Source: Candidatus Aminicenantota bacterium
GTDB lineage: Bacteria > Acidobacteriota > Aminicenantia > Aminicenantales > Aminicenantaceae
NCBI GenBank assembly: GCA_030603565.1
Contig: JAUVXM010000002.1
Coordinates: 18,634-82,633, forward strand
Direction of reading: 5' to 3'
Length of the DNA: 64,000 nucleotides
Part shown: positions 51,229-59,866 of the stretch, one piece after another
How the letters are laid out: the number at the start of each line of letters is the position of its first letter
Position numbering within the stretch: the first letter of the stretch is position 1
Notes under the pieces: model-generated
The model's input: the letters and a program-made list of their open reading frames with translations, nothing else
What the model was told of the DNA's origin: nothing
The model's database searches: none
Program-made: the position numbers and the translations under genes

Positions 51229-52533
51229 ATGAATGAGAATATAAGTTTTTTTCACCCGTCCAAAAAACTCTTTCGCTTTACAGTATTAATCTTTGTAAGC
51301 TTATTGACCTATGGAAGCTATTTTGTTTATGACGGCTTGTCTGCTATAGCCCCTATTTTAATCGATTCTTTCCAGATCACAAGAGCTGCTTATGGGGCTA
51401 CAAAAACCATTTATTCTGTGGCTGCAATATTATGTCTTTTGATCGGGGGAATTCTCATAGACAGGATAGGTACCCGTAAGTCCAGTCTTCTATTCTCTTC
51501 ATTTATTGTTTTCGGTGCTCTTATAATGGCTTTTTCCACAAATATCCGGATGCTATATATAGGGATGTTCTTTTTTGGGGCAGGTTCCGAAACATTGATT
51601 ATCGCTCAAAGTTCGATTATTGCCAGATGGTTCAAAGGAAAGGAACTTGCTCTGGCTTTCGGGATAGCTTTGACTGTCAGCAGATTGGGCTCCCTCTTTA
51701 GTTACAATACAGAAACTTTGATCGTAGATTACTTTGGTCATTATTCCTCCGCCCTTTGGGCAGGTCTGATATTCTGTTTGTTGTCTTTAGTCAGTAACAT
51801 CGTCTATTGTCTTTTGGACAAAAGAGGTGAGCATGTCTTGAATCTAAAGGAAGAAGAGGTAGAGGAAAAAATAGTATTCTCCGATATTAAGAATTTTAAC
51901 TCTTCCTTCTGGTATGTGACATTTCTGTGTTTTACCTTCTATGGAGCAATTTTTCCCTTTCAGCACCTTGCTGCGGATTTTTTCCATGACAAGTGGGGAG
52001 TTCCTCTGGAGGTAGGAGCTGGGGGAGGATTCCTGCAACAGGTCTTTTCCAATTTTTTACATATGTTTTCTACAGCTCCCGGAATGGCTGGAATTATCGT
52101 GTTTGCCTCAATGGTGTTTGCCCCTCTCGCCGGATCACTGGTGGATAAGATCGGAAAGCGTGCGTCACTCATGATCGTGGGTTCATTATTAATGATCCCG
52201 GCACATTTGCTGATGGGAATAACATATATCAATCCTGTTATCTGTATGATCGTACTGGGAGCCGCTTTTGTCCTGGTACCTGCTGCCATGTGGCCCTCTA
52301 TACCCCTGATTATATCAGAAAAGCAAGTGGGTACAGCCTTTGGTCTGATGACAATGCTTCAGAATATTGGATTGGGTTTATTTCCGTGGCTCAGTGGAAA
52401 ACTGAGGGATTTGACTGGAGACTATACAGCAAGCCAGATCATGTTCGCTTCTCTAGGTGTCTTAGGGCTTGCACTTGCATTCCTTCTCAAACGGGCTGAT
52501 TCCAGAAACAATAACGTATTGGAAAAACCATAG
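51229..52533 (+). CDS. MFS-family transporter
   Basis: The 434-residue protein has about 12 membrane helices in two six-helix halves. The loop 2-3 signature appears as GGILIDRIGTRKSS (near residue 85), and again near the middle as GSLVDKIGKRASL, both typical of the major facilitator family. Substrate is not evident; the overall pattern is like oxalate/formate- or nitrate-type carriers. CGGAGG lies upstream. It is followed by the full dispersed repeat copy 9, so no downstream gene shares its message. Confidence 0.88.
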   Translation: MNENISFFHPSKKLFRFTVLIFVSLLTYGSYFVYDGLSAIAPILIDSFQITRAAYGATKTIYSVAAILCLLIGGILIDRIGTRKSSLLFSSFIVFGALIMAFSTNIRMLYIGMFFFGAGSETLIIAQSSIIARWFKGKELALAFGIALTVSRLGSLFSYNTETLIVDYFGHYSSALWAGLIFCLLSLVSNIVYCLLDKRGEHVLNLKEEEVEEKIVFSDIKNFNSSFWYVTFLCFTFYGAIFPFQHLAADFFHDKWGVPLEVGAGGGFLQQVFSNFLHMFSTAPGMAGIIVFASMVFAPLAGSLVDKIGKRASLMIVGSLLMIPAHLLMGITYINPVICMIVLGAAFVLVPAAMWPSIPLIISEKQVGTAFGLMTMLQNIGLGLFPWLSGKLRDLTGDYTASQIMFASLGVLGLALAFLLKRADSRNNNVLEKP

Positions 52534-52539
52534 CATTCC

Positions 52540-52796
52540 TAGCCTGGATTATTCACGAGTCGAGGTTGCTGCAGATGCAAGACACAGGGTATGAAGCTGT
52601 GGTCCTTCACCGCGAATGCCCTGTAACGAAGCAGGTGCTGTGAGATCGGCTCGCTCGGAGAGTAAAAAATGGCGATTAAAATTAAAAATAAAAACAAGAA
52701 AAAAGTTTCAATAATCATTGTTGAAAAAATCTTGCATGTCATTGAAAAGAAAATAATAATAAAAACATCGCTATTTTTTATGAATAGGCCAGGCTA
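52540..52796. repeat. dispersed palindromic repeat, copy 9 (full length, 257 bp)
   Basis: The ends are inverted: CTAGCCTGG (from 52539) and CCAGGCTAG (to 52797). TAGCCTGGATTATTCACGAG begins it, and TTTTATGAATAGGCCAGGCTA ends it. It is the longest copy and has no coding frame of note, so it looks like a miniature inverted-repeat element. The interior has short GC-rich hairpin-like parts (about 52570-52660) and an A/T-rich part shared with copies 6 and 7. Confidence 0.85.
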
Positions 52797-52816
52797 GTTG
52801 TGAATAAGGAAATAAA

Positions 52817-53152
52817 TTGAAGATCTGCCCATATTGCAGTTGCCAAATCCCAGAAAAAGATGCCTTCTGCCCTGAATGCGGAAGGCCTTACTGGGACCCA
52901 GACAGTCCCCGCACAGCCAAAATTGAGGAAATCGACTCGGAAGCCGAAGACGGATGTCTCTCTATTATTATGCTTCCCTTAATAGTTTCTCTAATAACAG
53001 CAGGTTTAATAATCTTAGCCGGGCTTATCCTGAACCTGTTTGTGCATTTTGAAAGCAACCAATTAAAAATAATTTGGCTCGGTATATCTATCCTTTCCGG
53101 AGCCGCAACCTTCTGGGTAATAAAACGCTATAAAAATAAGAATAGTCCTTGA
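52817..53152 (+). CDS. zinc-ribbon membrane protein
   Basis: The product is 111 residues from TTG 52817. A zinc ribbon at the start has ICPYCSCQIPEKD and CPECGRPYWDPDS (four Cys). Two membrane helices follow (about 48-72 and 83-102). Such small proteins are widespread and of unknown role. TTG is the only start that keeps the first Cys pair; AAGGAAA precedes it. It converges with the frameshifted gene at 53154, 1 bp away. Confidence 0.65.
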   Translation: MKICPYCSCQIPEKDAFCPECGRPYWDPDSPRTAKIEEIDSEAEDGCLSIIMLPLIVSLITAGLIILAGLILNLFVHFESNQLKIIWLGISILSGAATFWVIKRYKNKNSP

Positions 53153-53153
53153 T

Positions 53154-53574
53154 CTATTTTCTAGTGGCAACAGCAGGAGCATAAACCTCCAGGTCAGCTA
53201 CATTGATATATCCTTCGAGTCCATTATCTCCCACTTCAAACTCTCCCCCGACTGTTCGTTCCATTCCATCCGGAGGGGTAGGAGCATCAAAGGTAAAGCT
53301 GAAATTTTCCCCGTCATATTCAATATTCTCAAGCTCAATATCATAAAAAAATCCAGACGATTCACTGATAGTGCCGGATAGCTTTCCCTCTAACTCTTCC
53401 ACAGTCATATCAAGATAGAAATATTCTCCCTCTGCTTCAAGCTCGATCTCCCAATCCCCGGTTATCCTGCTGAGATCACCGGTTTGAAATGCAAATAAAG
53501 AAAAAGAGAAAATAAAAATTAAACAAACAACCTTAATACTTTTCTTTAATACTTTTCTTTGCAACTCTCATCAT
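53154..53574 (-). pseudogene. small secreted protein gene frameshifted by a 13-bp tandem duplication
   Basis: AGGAGG and ATGATG (53574) are the natural start, but the frame stops after 13 codons. At 53533-53560 a 13-bp unit is present twice; with one copy removed the frame reads through as MMRVAKKSIKVVCLIFIFSF, a signal peptide, and on to a 135-residue protein with the beta-rich segment DMTVEELEGKLSGTI. Without that repair only a TTG start at 53564, 15 bases from the ribosome site, gives a product. So this is either a recent pseudogene, a phase-variable gene or a sequence error. Function unknown. Confidence 0.7.
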
Positions 53575-53605
53575 GCAAACCTCCTGCAAATGGTCTCCTT
53601 ACCAT

Positions 53606-53632
53606 AAAAAAAAAGGAGGGCGGAAGCCCTCC
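53606..53632 (-). terminator. rho-independent terminator of the 53678-54427 gene
   Basis: On the minus strand GGAGGGC, a four-base loop and GCCCTCC form a strong hairpin (53615-53632), followed by nine T. It lies 46 bases after the stop codon of the lipoprotein gene. Confidence 0.9.
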
Positions 53633-53677
53633 CCTGAGTAAAAATTTATAAATTGTGCCAGTAATAAAACTTATACC

Positions 53678-54427
53678 CTAAAACAATCCGGTAAATACTA
53701 CATCTGCATGAAATAATTCCCGGGTTCTCCGCCTTGTTGCCCATGCTACCGTATCCTTTATATTCACATAAAACCAATAACTGTCAAAAAGGTCTAATTT
53801 CTTTATATAATACTGAGAGATGTCAGTAAAGTTATCTACAATGATTTTGCCGACCTGTTTTCCATCTTCTTCATCTATAACTACGATCTTGAAATTTCCG
53901 TCCTCTTCTTCCAATTTTCCATAGACTTTAGCTTTTTCTTTTTCTTCCCAGACGTTTTTCTTATCATAAGAAATATCCTTCAAGGCAGTAAATTCACTTC
54001 TGCCATGTAGATCTATATAATCTTCCAAAACAACCTCTTCGGTTCTGGTAAAGACATTCCGGTAAGTCCCGTTTTCTTCTTTCACTTCTATAGTATCTGC
54101 AATTAATACTGAAGTCCTTTCGGAGTCAATATGAGCTTCACCTTTAACCTCTTTCCCCTCAAGAGAGCTTATGTCGCCGGACTCCAAAGTTCCATGAATA
54201 ATAATATCAAATCCCTGTACCTCAGGGACATAAACATATTTTCCATAGACAACCTTGATTGTCCCTTCAAACGGAACTTTACCCTCTTCTATTTTTGCGC
54301 CTTTTTCTGGCACTTCTTCTTCAGCCTTGCTACAGGCAAAAGTACCGGCTATCACTATCATGAAAGCCAGAAATGTAAGACCAAAAATGCGAGGTGTCGA
54401 ATCCCATTTACTTTTTCTTTTAGCCAT
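53678..54427 (-). CDS. putative lipoprotein of unknown function
   Basis: The 249-residue product has a basic N-terminus (MAKRKSKWDSTPR), a hydrophobic segment and a lipobox-like AGTFAC, so the Cys near residue 32 may be lipidated. Two beta-rich repeats are suggested by KVVYGKYVYVPEVQGFD and KVYGKLEEEDGNFKIV. The mature part is acidic. GGAGGTATGAGTT lies before the ATG. The gene is bounded by a strong terminator. I do not recognise the family; OB-fold-like repeats are one possibility. Confidence 0.6.
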   Translation of the reverse strand: MAKRKSKWDSTPRIFGLTFLAFMIVIAGTFACSKAEEEVPEKGAKIEEGKVPFEGTIKVVYGKYVYVPEVQGFDIIIHGTLESGDISSLEGKEVKGEAHIDSERTSVLIADTIEVKEENGTYRNVFTRTEEVVLEDYIDLHGRSEFTALKDISYDKKNVWEEKEKAKVYGKLEEEDGNFKIVVIDEEDGKQVGKIIVDNFTDISQYYIKKLDLFDSYWFYVNIKDTVAWATRRRTRELFHADVVFTGLF

Positions 54428-54550
54428 AACTCATACCTCCAAATCTTTAATAGTTCTCTTCATAATTGTACGGAAATTCACTCTAATTAATACTCCAGAT
54501 TAAAGATATTTTATACCATCGAAAACAATAAAAGTAAAGAGGAAAATGAG

Positions 54551-56662
54551 CTATTTTTTTCTTACCTTTTTAGTAGAGCTTGAAGAGGAAGTGGATCTCC
54601 GGCTGGAAGACTGTTTTACTCTCGAACTGGACGACCCGCTGCTCCTTCTGGAAATAGAAGATCTTCCCGAGGAAGAGGAGCGACTGGAGGAGTATGACCT
54701 GCTGGGGGTGTTGGACCGGCTTGTACTTGAATAGCTGCGGGACGGAGACCTGTATTTAGAAGTATAAGACTTGCTGCTTGAATAATTACGGGACGGAGAG
54801 ACTCGGCTGCTAGAGTAGGACCTGCTGGGGGTGTTGGCCCGACTTGTACTTGAATAGCTGCGGGACGGAGACCTGTATTTAGACGTATAAGATTTGCTGC
54901 TTGAATAATTACGGGAAGTAGAACTGTAACGGGTGGGAGAGCTGGAAGAACTGCTTCTGGAATCAGAATATGAGCTCCGGGAAGAATATTTTTTAATAGA
55001 GGAAGACCTGTTTTTTGTACCGGAGATACTGGAACTCGGCTTAGAAACCGGCAAAGAACTCCGGCTTCCATATGACTTGATCTCCCTTCCTGAACTCCTG
55101 CTTCTGGAAAAAGAAGAAGGTGGCTGTGTCTGTATTTTTCGCGCATTAGCAGTACCTTTTGAGGGATAGGTTTTTACTGAAGAACGGGCTTTTGATAATT
55201 CGGAGCCTGACGAACTTGCGCTATTACCTTTTGATACCTGTGAGCTTCTCGCTTTTGAAAAGCGGGTCTTTGAAATGCTCTTGTTAGAAACTCCCGAAGC
55301 AGATCTACTTGAGGATACAGAGCTTTTTCCGGCTTTAATTGAACCTCTTGAGATTTTACCAGAGCTTCTTATAGAAGTTTTTCCCGAGGGAAAGGCTTTG
55401 TCCACCCGGCGTATTTTTGACCTTTCCATTGCATTGACTGCAGCTGAATTGTTCAAACTGGATTTTCTTGCAGCAGCACTTATCTGTGGCTGGCGGGACG
55501 AAAGTGATACTTTGCCTAGGCGGCTGACCTGGTTTCTGCTTAAGGCGACCTTCGATATATGGCGTGCCTGCAGCTGATTCTTATGGACAACAACAAGCGC
55601 CCGGGAATGAGCCGGATAATTACCCCGGTTATAACGACCATAATAATGGTTGTTTATTATCACTCCAGGGTAGCCGTAGTAGCTTAAAGGGCTCCAGCCA
55701 TAATAACCGCTTCCATGATACCAGTGGACCCATCCAGGACCCCAATGGCGAGTCGGGATCCAATGCCATCCGAGACCAAACCTCCAGTGCCATCTTCCAT
55801 AATGAGACACACACCACCCCCAGGGTTCATAAGAAACCCAGGTTAGGCCTATTACAGGATACCATACCCAGCGACCATTGTAGTAAGGCTGCCAGGAGTT
55901 ATAGGATACTCTGGGCACCCAGACATAACCATATGGCCTTTCATATGCCCACCTGCCGTAATAATCCAATTCAGCCTCATATTCATTAAGCTCTGAAGGA
56001 AGATGATTTCTGCCAACATAGCGGTTATGAAAAGCATCGCGTGAGCTGTTCCATTCAGTGAAGCTATCTTCCATACTGGCATAAAGAGCAGCAGGTTCAG
56101 AGATAAAATCCCCATTTGATATCATCAAGCTTTCTTCCCTATTCACCAAAAGGGAACCCGTCTCTGCGGCTGCTTCAGCTGTTCCTTCAAAAACCCTTAT
56201 TTCCGTCTCATATCCTTCTTTGACATCAAAACAATATAGACCTTCTTCCAAAATATAAAACGAAGCATCCGGCGTATGAATTTCAAAATCCTTTTCTCTT
56301 TCCATAAAATTTACTCTGAGAAATATTCTGCCGGAAAGCAGATGCAGTCTGATCAGATCAAATCCTTCCTTGGGAAGTTCTGTTATATCTATCTGAGTAT
56401 ATCCGTCTATCCGTAAATAATTCTTATGACCTAAGTGAACCTCTGCCCGGCCTTCTTTTGTCCCCAGCTTATCTCCTGCAATTAATGCCAGGTTAACGAC
56501 TCCTTCTTCATAACCAAGGTCTTCTGCCCTCTGGATAAATACATCCCCGTTCACATAACTCAAGCGGGCATAACTGTAACTAAAATAATCCGTCGAATTA
56601 TCTGCTAAAGCAAAAGACCAACTTATTAACAAACAAACTAATAATCCAAGAAGCTTTCTCAT
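54551..56662 (-). CDS. FecR/DUF6600-like protein with a Ser/Arg-rich repetitive tail
   Basis: From ATG 56662 the product is 703 residues; GGAGGAG lies 3 bases upstream, so the frame start at 56707 is not used. A signal peptide (1-21) precedes a FecR-like region (about 35-180: GDVFIQRAEDLGYEEG, LHLLSGRIFLRVNF). A Trp/Tyr-rich DUF6600-like part follows (about 225-345, RPYGYVWVPRV, WCVSHYGRWHW). The last 350 residues are a low-complexity Ser/Arg/Tyr tail with a 41-residue tandem repeat. It is probably a cell-surface protein with a flexible tail. Role unknown. Confidence 0.75.
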   Translation of the reverse strand: MRKLLGLLVCLLISWSFALADNSTDYFSYSYARLSYVNGDVFIQRAEDLGYEEGVVNLALIAGDKLGTKEGRAEVHLGHKNYLRIDGYTQIDITELPKEGFDLIRLHLLSGRIFLRVNFMEREKDFEIHTPDASFYILEEGLYCFDVKEGYETEIRVFEGTAEAAAETGSLLVNREESLMISNGDFISEPAALYASMEDSFTEWNSSRDAFHNRYVGRNHLPSELNEYEAELDYYGRWAYERPYGYVWVPRVSYNSWQPYYNGRWVWYPVIGLTWVSYEPWGWCVSHYGRWHWRFGLGWHWIPTRHWGPGWVHWYHGSGYYGWSPLSYYGYPGVIINNHYYGRYNRGNYPAHSRALVVVHKNQLQARHISKVALSRNQVSRLGKVSLSSRQPQISAAARKSSLNNSAAVNAMERSKIRRVDKAFPSGKTSIRSSGKISRGSIKAGKSSVSSSRSASGVSNKSISKTRFSKARSSQVSKGNSASSSGSELSKARSSVKTYPSKGTANARKIQTQPPSSFSRSRSSGREIKSYGSRSSLPVSKPSSSISGTKNRSSSIKKYSSRSSYSDSRSSSSSSPTRYSSTSRNYSSSKSYTSKYRSPSRSYSSTSRANTPSRSYSSSRVSPSRNYSSSKSYTSKYRSPSRSYSSTSRSNTPSRSYSSSRSSSSGRSSISRRSSGSSSSRVKQSSSRRSTSSSSSTKKVRKK
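54701..54915 (-). repeat. 123-bp tandem repeat in the Ser/Arg-rich tail
   Basis: GCTGGGGGTGTTGG occurs at 54701 and 54824. The two units are nearly identical, with a second one shortened. The period is 123 bp (41 codons), so copy number changes would keep the frame. Confidence 0.85.
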
Positions 56663-56773
56663 GACTCCTCCTTCTTTCATTTCATTCATAACAAATGCAA
56701 AAACCATGCCATTTTACTCCCCCTGAGAAGCACAAGCGACCTGTCCTTAAATAAGGACAACTGATAGCAAAGA

Positions 56774-56810
56774 TGAACTATTCACGAATCGAGCTTGCCG
56801 TAGATGCGAT
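56774..56810. repeat. dispersed palindromic repeat, copy 10 (left end, diverged)
   Basis: GAACTATTCACGAATCGAGC then TTGCCGTAGATGCGA resembles the left part of copy 9. No right end is present. It marks the border of the decayed region 56811-57850. Confidence 0.55.
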
Positions 56811-57030
56811 AAAAGCAGAAAATGAAAAAAAATAAAACCTTAAATGTTAGTCAAAAGAATTCTATCTAATGAAATTCTGATGTGGCTGAAGCGACATTGA
56901 AGATTTAGCCTTCTGATGAGGTTTTTCGAGGGAATCCGACCTAGTCGGACGTTGAGCATGTTTGACCCACGGACGGGGGGAGTTGCGCAGACGCCGAGAA
57001 AAATGAAGAAGAATGGCGTTAAAAATCTGA
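56811..57030. other. decayed stretch with a perfect small hairpin
   Basis: TCCGACCTAGTCGGA (about 56935-56949) is a perfect 6-bp hairpin with a 3-base loop. GC-rich sequence follows (ACGGACGGGGGGAGTTGCGC, about 56970). No reading frame of substance is seen. It could be a remnant of a mobile element or RNA gene; I do not recognise it. Confidence 0.35.
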
Positions 57031-57294
57031 ATCGAGCACAAGCCACACCCGATTTCCAAGCTGGTTATCAAAGCCCTAACTGCCCATAGTGAAAAAAAAC
57101 CTGTTCTCCTTCCTTCCTTGGGCGGCTCGCTTCCTATTTATATGTTCAATGACCTCCTGCATGTCCCCATCATCGGTGTTCCTATTGCTAATCACGACAA
57201 TAACCAACACCAGCCGGACGAAAATATCCGGATAGGACATCTTTGGACAGGGATCGAGACATTTGCATCCATCCTTATGCTGAACGAGGAGTAA
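57031..57294 (+). pseudogene. C-terminal fragment of an M20-family peptidase
   Basis: An open frame of 87 codons, preceded by TGA and without a start codon, encodes the end of an M20 dipeptidase: HPISKLVIKALTAHSEKKPV, PSLGGSLPIYMFNDLLHVPI and IANHDNNQHQPDENIRIGHL, closing with GIETFASIL. The zinc-ligand and catalytic part is missing, so this cannot be a working enzyme. It starts abruptly after an unrelated sequence. Confidence 0.85.
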
Positions 57295-57344
57295 AACCAG
57301 GAACGCCAGGGAAAATCAGTTGGCAGTTTGCATAAGGCAGTGGT

Positions 57345-57420
57345 TTTAACTATTTTCCATTTACCATTTTCTATTTACAGATTTTTAATAATAGAACAAT
57401 GAAGCAATGAAACAATGGAG
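57345..57420. repeat. simple-sequence patch
   Basis: TTTTCCATTTACCATTTTCT is followed by AACAATGAAGCAATGAAACA. The second part is the reverse complement of the patch at 32413-32434. Confidence 0.65.
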
Positions 57421-57439
57421 CAATAATCCTTTATATAGT

Positions 57440-57679
57440 TCAAGTCAACATCAGGGTTTGATGTGCCAACCCAAGTAACCCCTGAACAGGAACCCCAAAG
57501 GGACAGGCTTTTTCACAGTACCCGGCACAGTCTTTACATAAATCAGCTCTGCTTGAAGGAAGGGAAGCATATTTCTGCATCGCACTTTTTTCCCTCCCCT
57601 GAGTAGTAAAATAATAGTTATAACGCAAAGGTTTATATATCCACTTGAGAGAGCCTGCAATCACCCCATAAGAGCTCGT
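57440..57679 (-). pseudogene. C-terminal fragment of an aldo/keto reductase with iron-sulfur tail
   Basis: The frame encodes YGVIAGSLKWIYKPLRYNYY, then MQKYASLPSSRADL, and the cluster motif CKDCAGYCEKACP typical of COG1453-type reductases. An in-frame TAA at 57680 precedes it, and the catalytic barrel is missing. It is therefore the tail of a lost gene. It lies just before the phage module. Confidence 0.8.
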
Positions 57680-57851
57680 TTACCCCAGGAGATTGGAGGA
57701 TTTAGAAAGCATTTTGTTTTAAGCCACATAACCGTAGTTTCATGTATTTTAAGCTGATTATTTAGACTATTTAAAGAACGATCGGCTGTAAGGAGGGGCT
57801 GAATTGGAAACAGTTTGGCCCCTTTTTTTATGGAGGGAAGGATAGAGAAGA

Positions 57852-58310
57852 ATGAAAACTATAAAACAGGTTGAACTGTATGAATTAAATTTATTGAGAA
57901 ATGGCAATTTAGACCTCTTGAAAATCATTGTGGGTGCTCCAATGGTTGTAAAAATTATTAGAGCTTTCATGGACGAGAGCAAAGAGATTCGTACTATAAA
58001 AATCCCATCCAGAAAACAATTAAAAAAAGCACAGTTTCGGGAGCATATCTATAATCAAGTTAAAGCAAAATTGGCTGGCAAATTAGACAAAACTTTTAGG
58101 GAGATCGGAGAGGCTAACCAGCAGCTTCCCGGCTGGAAAATGAAACAAATATATGAGCTGGAAAACGCGAAAAGAAAAAAACAGAAAAAATGGGGTAGGA
58201 AAGCTGTTGCAGCAAGGATGCTTGAGAAACGTATTGAAGTTGAAAATGAGTTTGAAGACTTGTACAAACATAAACCCAGACAGCGGTCAATAAAGAGCGC
58301 ATTCAAATAA
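57852..58310 (+). CDS. small basic protein at the start of the phage module
   Basis: The 152-residue product is rich in Lys and Arg (KRKKQKKWGRKAVAARMLEK) and mostly helical. It has no recognised motif. GGAGGGAAGG lies before the ATG. Its position ahead of the prohead protease suggests a head or scaffold-related role, but nothing in the sequence proves it. It could bind nucleic acid. Confidence 0.5.
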   Translation: MKTIKQVELYELNLLRNGNLDLLKIIVGAPMVVKIIRAFMDESKEIRTIKIPSRKQLKKAQFREHIYNQVKAKLAGKLDKTFREIGEANQQLPGWKMKQIYELENAKRKKQKKWGRKAVAARMLEKRIEVENEFEDLYKHKPRQRSIKSAFK

Positions 58311-58439
58311 ATTTAAAATATTTTTAACTTTTAGATAACAAAGAAGTTATAGCAAAAAGGGGACTCAAAATTTATAGGTTTTTATAAAAACTGTGCCTAA
58401 AACGCTATACATATTTAAGTGAGGCATAAAGGAGACAAA

Positions 58440-59675
58440 ATGAAACAGCCACAAGTTTTTTTAGAATATCAGAAGCCAGGCCAGATCAATATTATCAAAG
58501 AAAATATCAATGAAAAGACTGGTGAAAAATCTTTGACAGTATCGGCAGTTTGGCAGGTTGCAGGAAAGATAAATAAAAATAGGAGATTATATCCCACAGC
58601 ATTGCTAAAGCGGGAAGTGGAAAAAGTTGAAGCAAAGATAAAATCTGGTGAAACTGTTTGGGGAGCGCAAATGCATCCCAGAAAAGGGATCGAGGAAACG
58701 GGAGACATAAGCCATAAATGGAATTCAGTCTCTATAGATGAAAAAACGGGCATCTGTACAGGTCAGCTAACCGTCCTCCCGACTAGCTCTGGCCGCGATA
58801 TTCAGGTTTTGCTCCAGGCGGGGAGATTGGGGATAAGTTCGAGGGGAAATGGAACGGTTGTAAAAAAGTCAAAAAAGGTAGAAGGAAAAGAGGAAGAATA
58901 TCTAGAAGTCCAGCCCGACTATAGCTTGCAAACGCCTGGTGATTTCGTACCCTCACCTAGCGTGAGTTTGGCAGCTGCAACAGTAAATGAGGAGCTTCAG
59001 ATATTGGAAAATAAACTTAATGATGTAGAAACTAAAGAGGAACATTTTACAGAATGGAATGAATCATTAAAAGTAGAGGCTTCTGGTGCTAGCCCTATAG
59101 AATGCGCTTGGGATTATGAAGTAAAAGCAGGCACATTTGAGGGAACATTTGATAAGTATAAAAATATAAAACGAGCAGAGAATTTCATGGACAAGATAGT
59201 CGAGATGTACGAAGAAGAAGTCAAGATTGGCAGCATGGAAAAAGGATCATTAGAGGAATATCTTAATGAATTTTATGATAACGAGCGGAAGGTAGAAACA
59301 GAACATCAGAAGGCATTAAAAGATAGGTTAGATGAAGAGCTGGCAAAGGACAAGTACAGCCTTTATAAGCCCCTTATTGAGGCAAAGCTTATGGATGAAT
59401 CTGGCAAGGTTATTTTTGTTGAAACGGTTGAGGAAATATCAGCAAAAGTAGAGGAACTTCATAACGAATATTCGAAGATAACTGCCACCGTAGAAAAAGC
59501 AAAAATTGAAGCGTCTGGATTAAAAGAGAAAGGCCATATTGAGAATCCAGAAGATGAGGAAGAAAGGCAAAAGGACTTAAAGGAAAAGAATGCCCTCTTT
59601 CAAGAAGCCCGGAAAGCAGGATTTAAAGGAAACTTAGATGAGTGGCAGGAGATGGTCAATAAGGTTGCTGAGTAA
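58440..59675 (+). CDS. phage prohead protease fused to a scaffold-like domain
   Basis: From ATG 58440 the product is 411 residues; AAAGGAG lies 6 bases upstream, so the GTG at 58419 is rejected. Residues 1-195 resemble T4 gp21-type prohead proteases (S80): GETVWGAQMHP (His79), ETGDISHKW (His92) and AGRLGISSRGNGT with the catalytic Ser near 133. The rest (about 200-411) is Glu/Lys-rich and probably coiled-coil, as expected for an internal scaffold that the protease digests during head maturation. The major capsid protein gene follows 190 bp later. Confidence 0.75.
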   Translation: MKQPQVFLEYQKPGQINIIKENINEKTGEKSLTVSAVWQVAGKINKNRRLYPTALLKREVEKVEAKIKSGETVWGAQMHPRKGIEETGDISHKWNSVSIDEKTGICTGQLTVLPTSSGRDIQVLLQAGRLGISSRGNGTVVKKSKKVEGKEEEYLEVQPDYSLQTPGDFVPSPSVSLAAATVNEELQILENKLNDVETKEEHFTEWNESLKVEASGASPIECAWDYEVKAGTFEGTFDKYKNIKRAENFMDKIVEMYEEEVKIGSMEKGSLEEYLNEFYDNERKVETEHQKALKDRLDEELAKDKYSLYKPLIEAKLMDESGKVIFVETVEEISAKVEELHNEYSKITATVEKAKIEASGLKEKGHIENPEDEEERQKDLKEKNALFQEARKAGFKGNLDEWQEMVNKVAE

Positions 59676-59866
59676 GGCAGCAATACCTCTTTGTCTATAG
59701 AACGGCCTGCACGTAAGCCTGTGTAAGGCATAATTATTTGGAACTAAGGGGAGAGTAAGGGGATACATAGAGAGGGGGAAGCAAAAGGGGACAAATAGGA
59801 GGATTTTAAGCCAGCACCACAAAAAGGGACGGCTGGATTTCAAACATTAGTAGGAAACAGAATAAT

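Noticed and set aside
54546-55577. Acidic Leu/Glu-rich frames opposite the FecR-like gene tail
   Set aside because: Their composition is what the reverse of Ser/Arg codons gives; the minus-strand frame has a signal peptide and domains.
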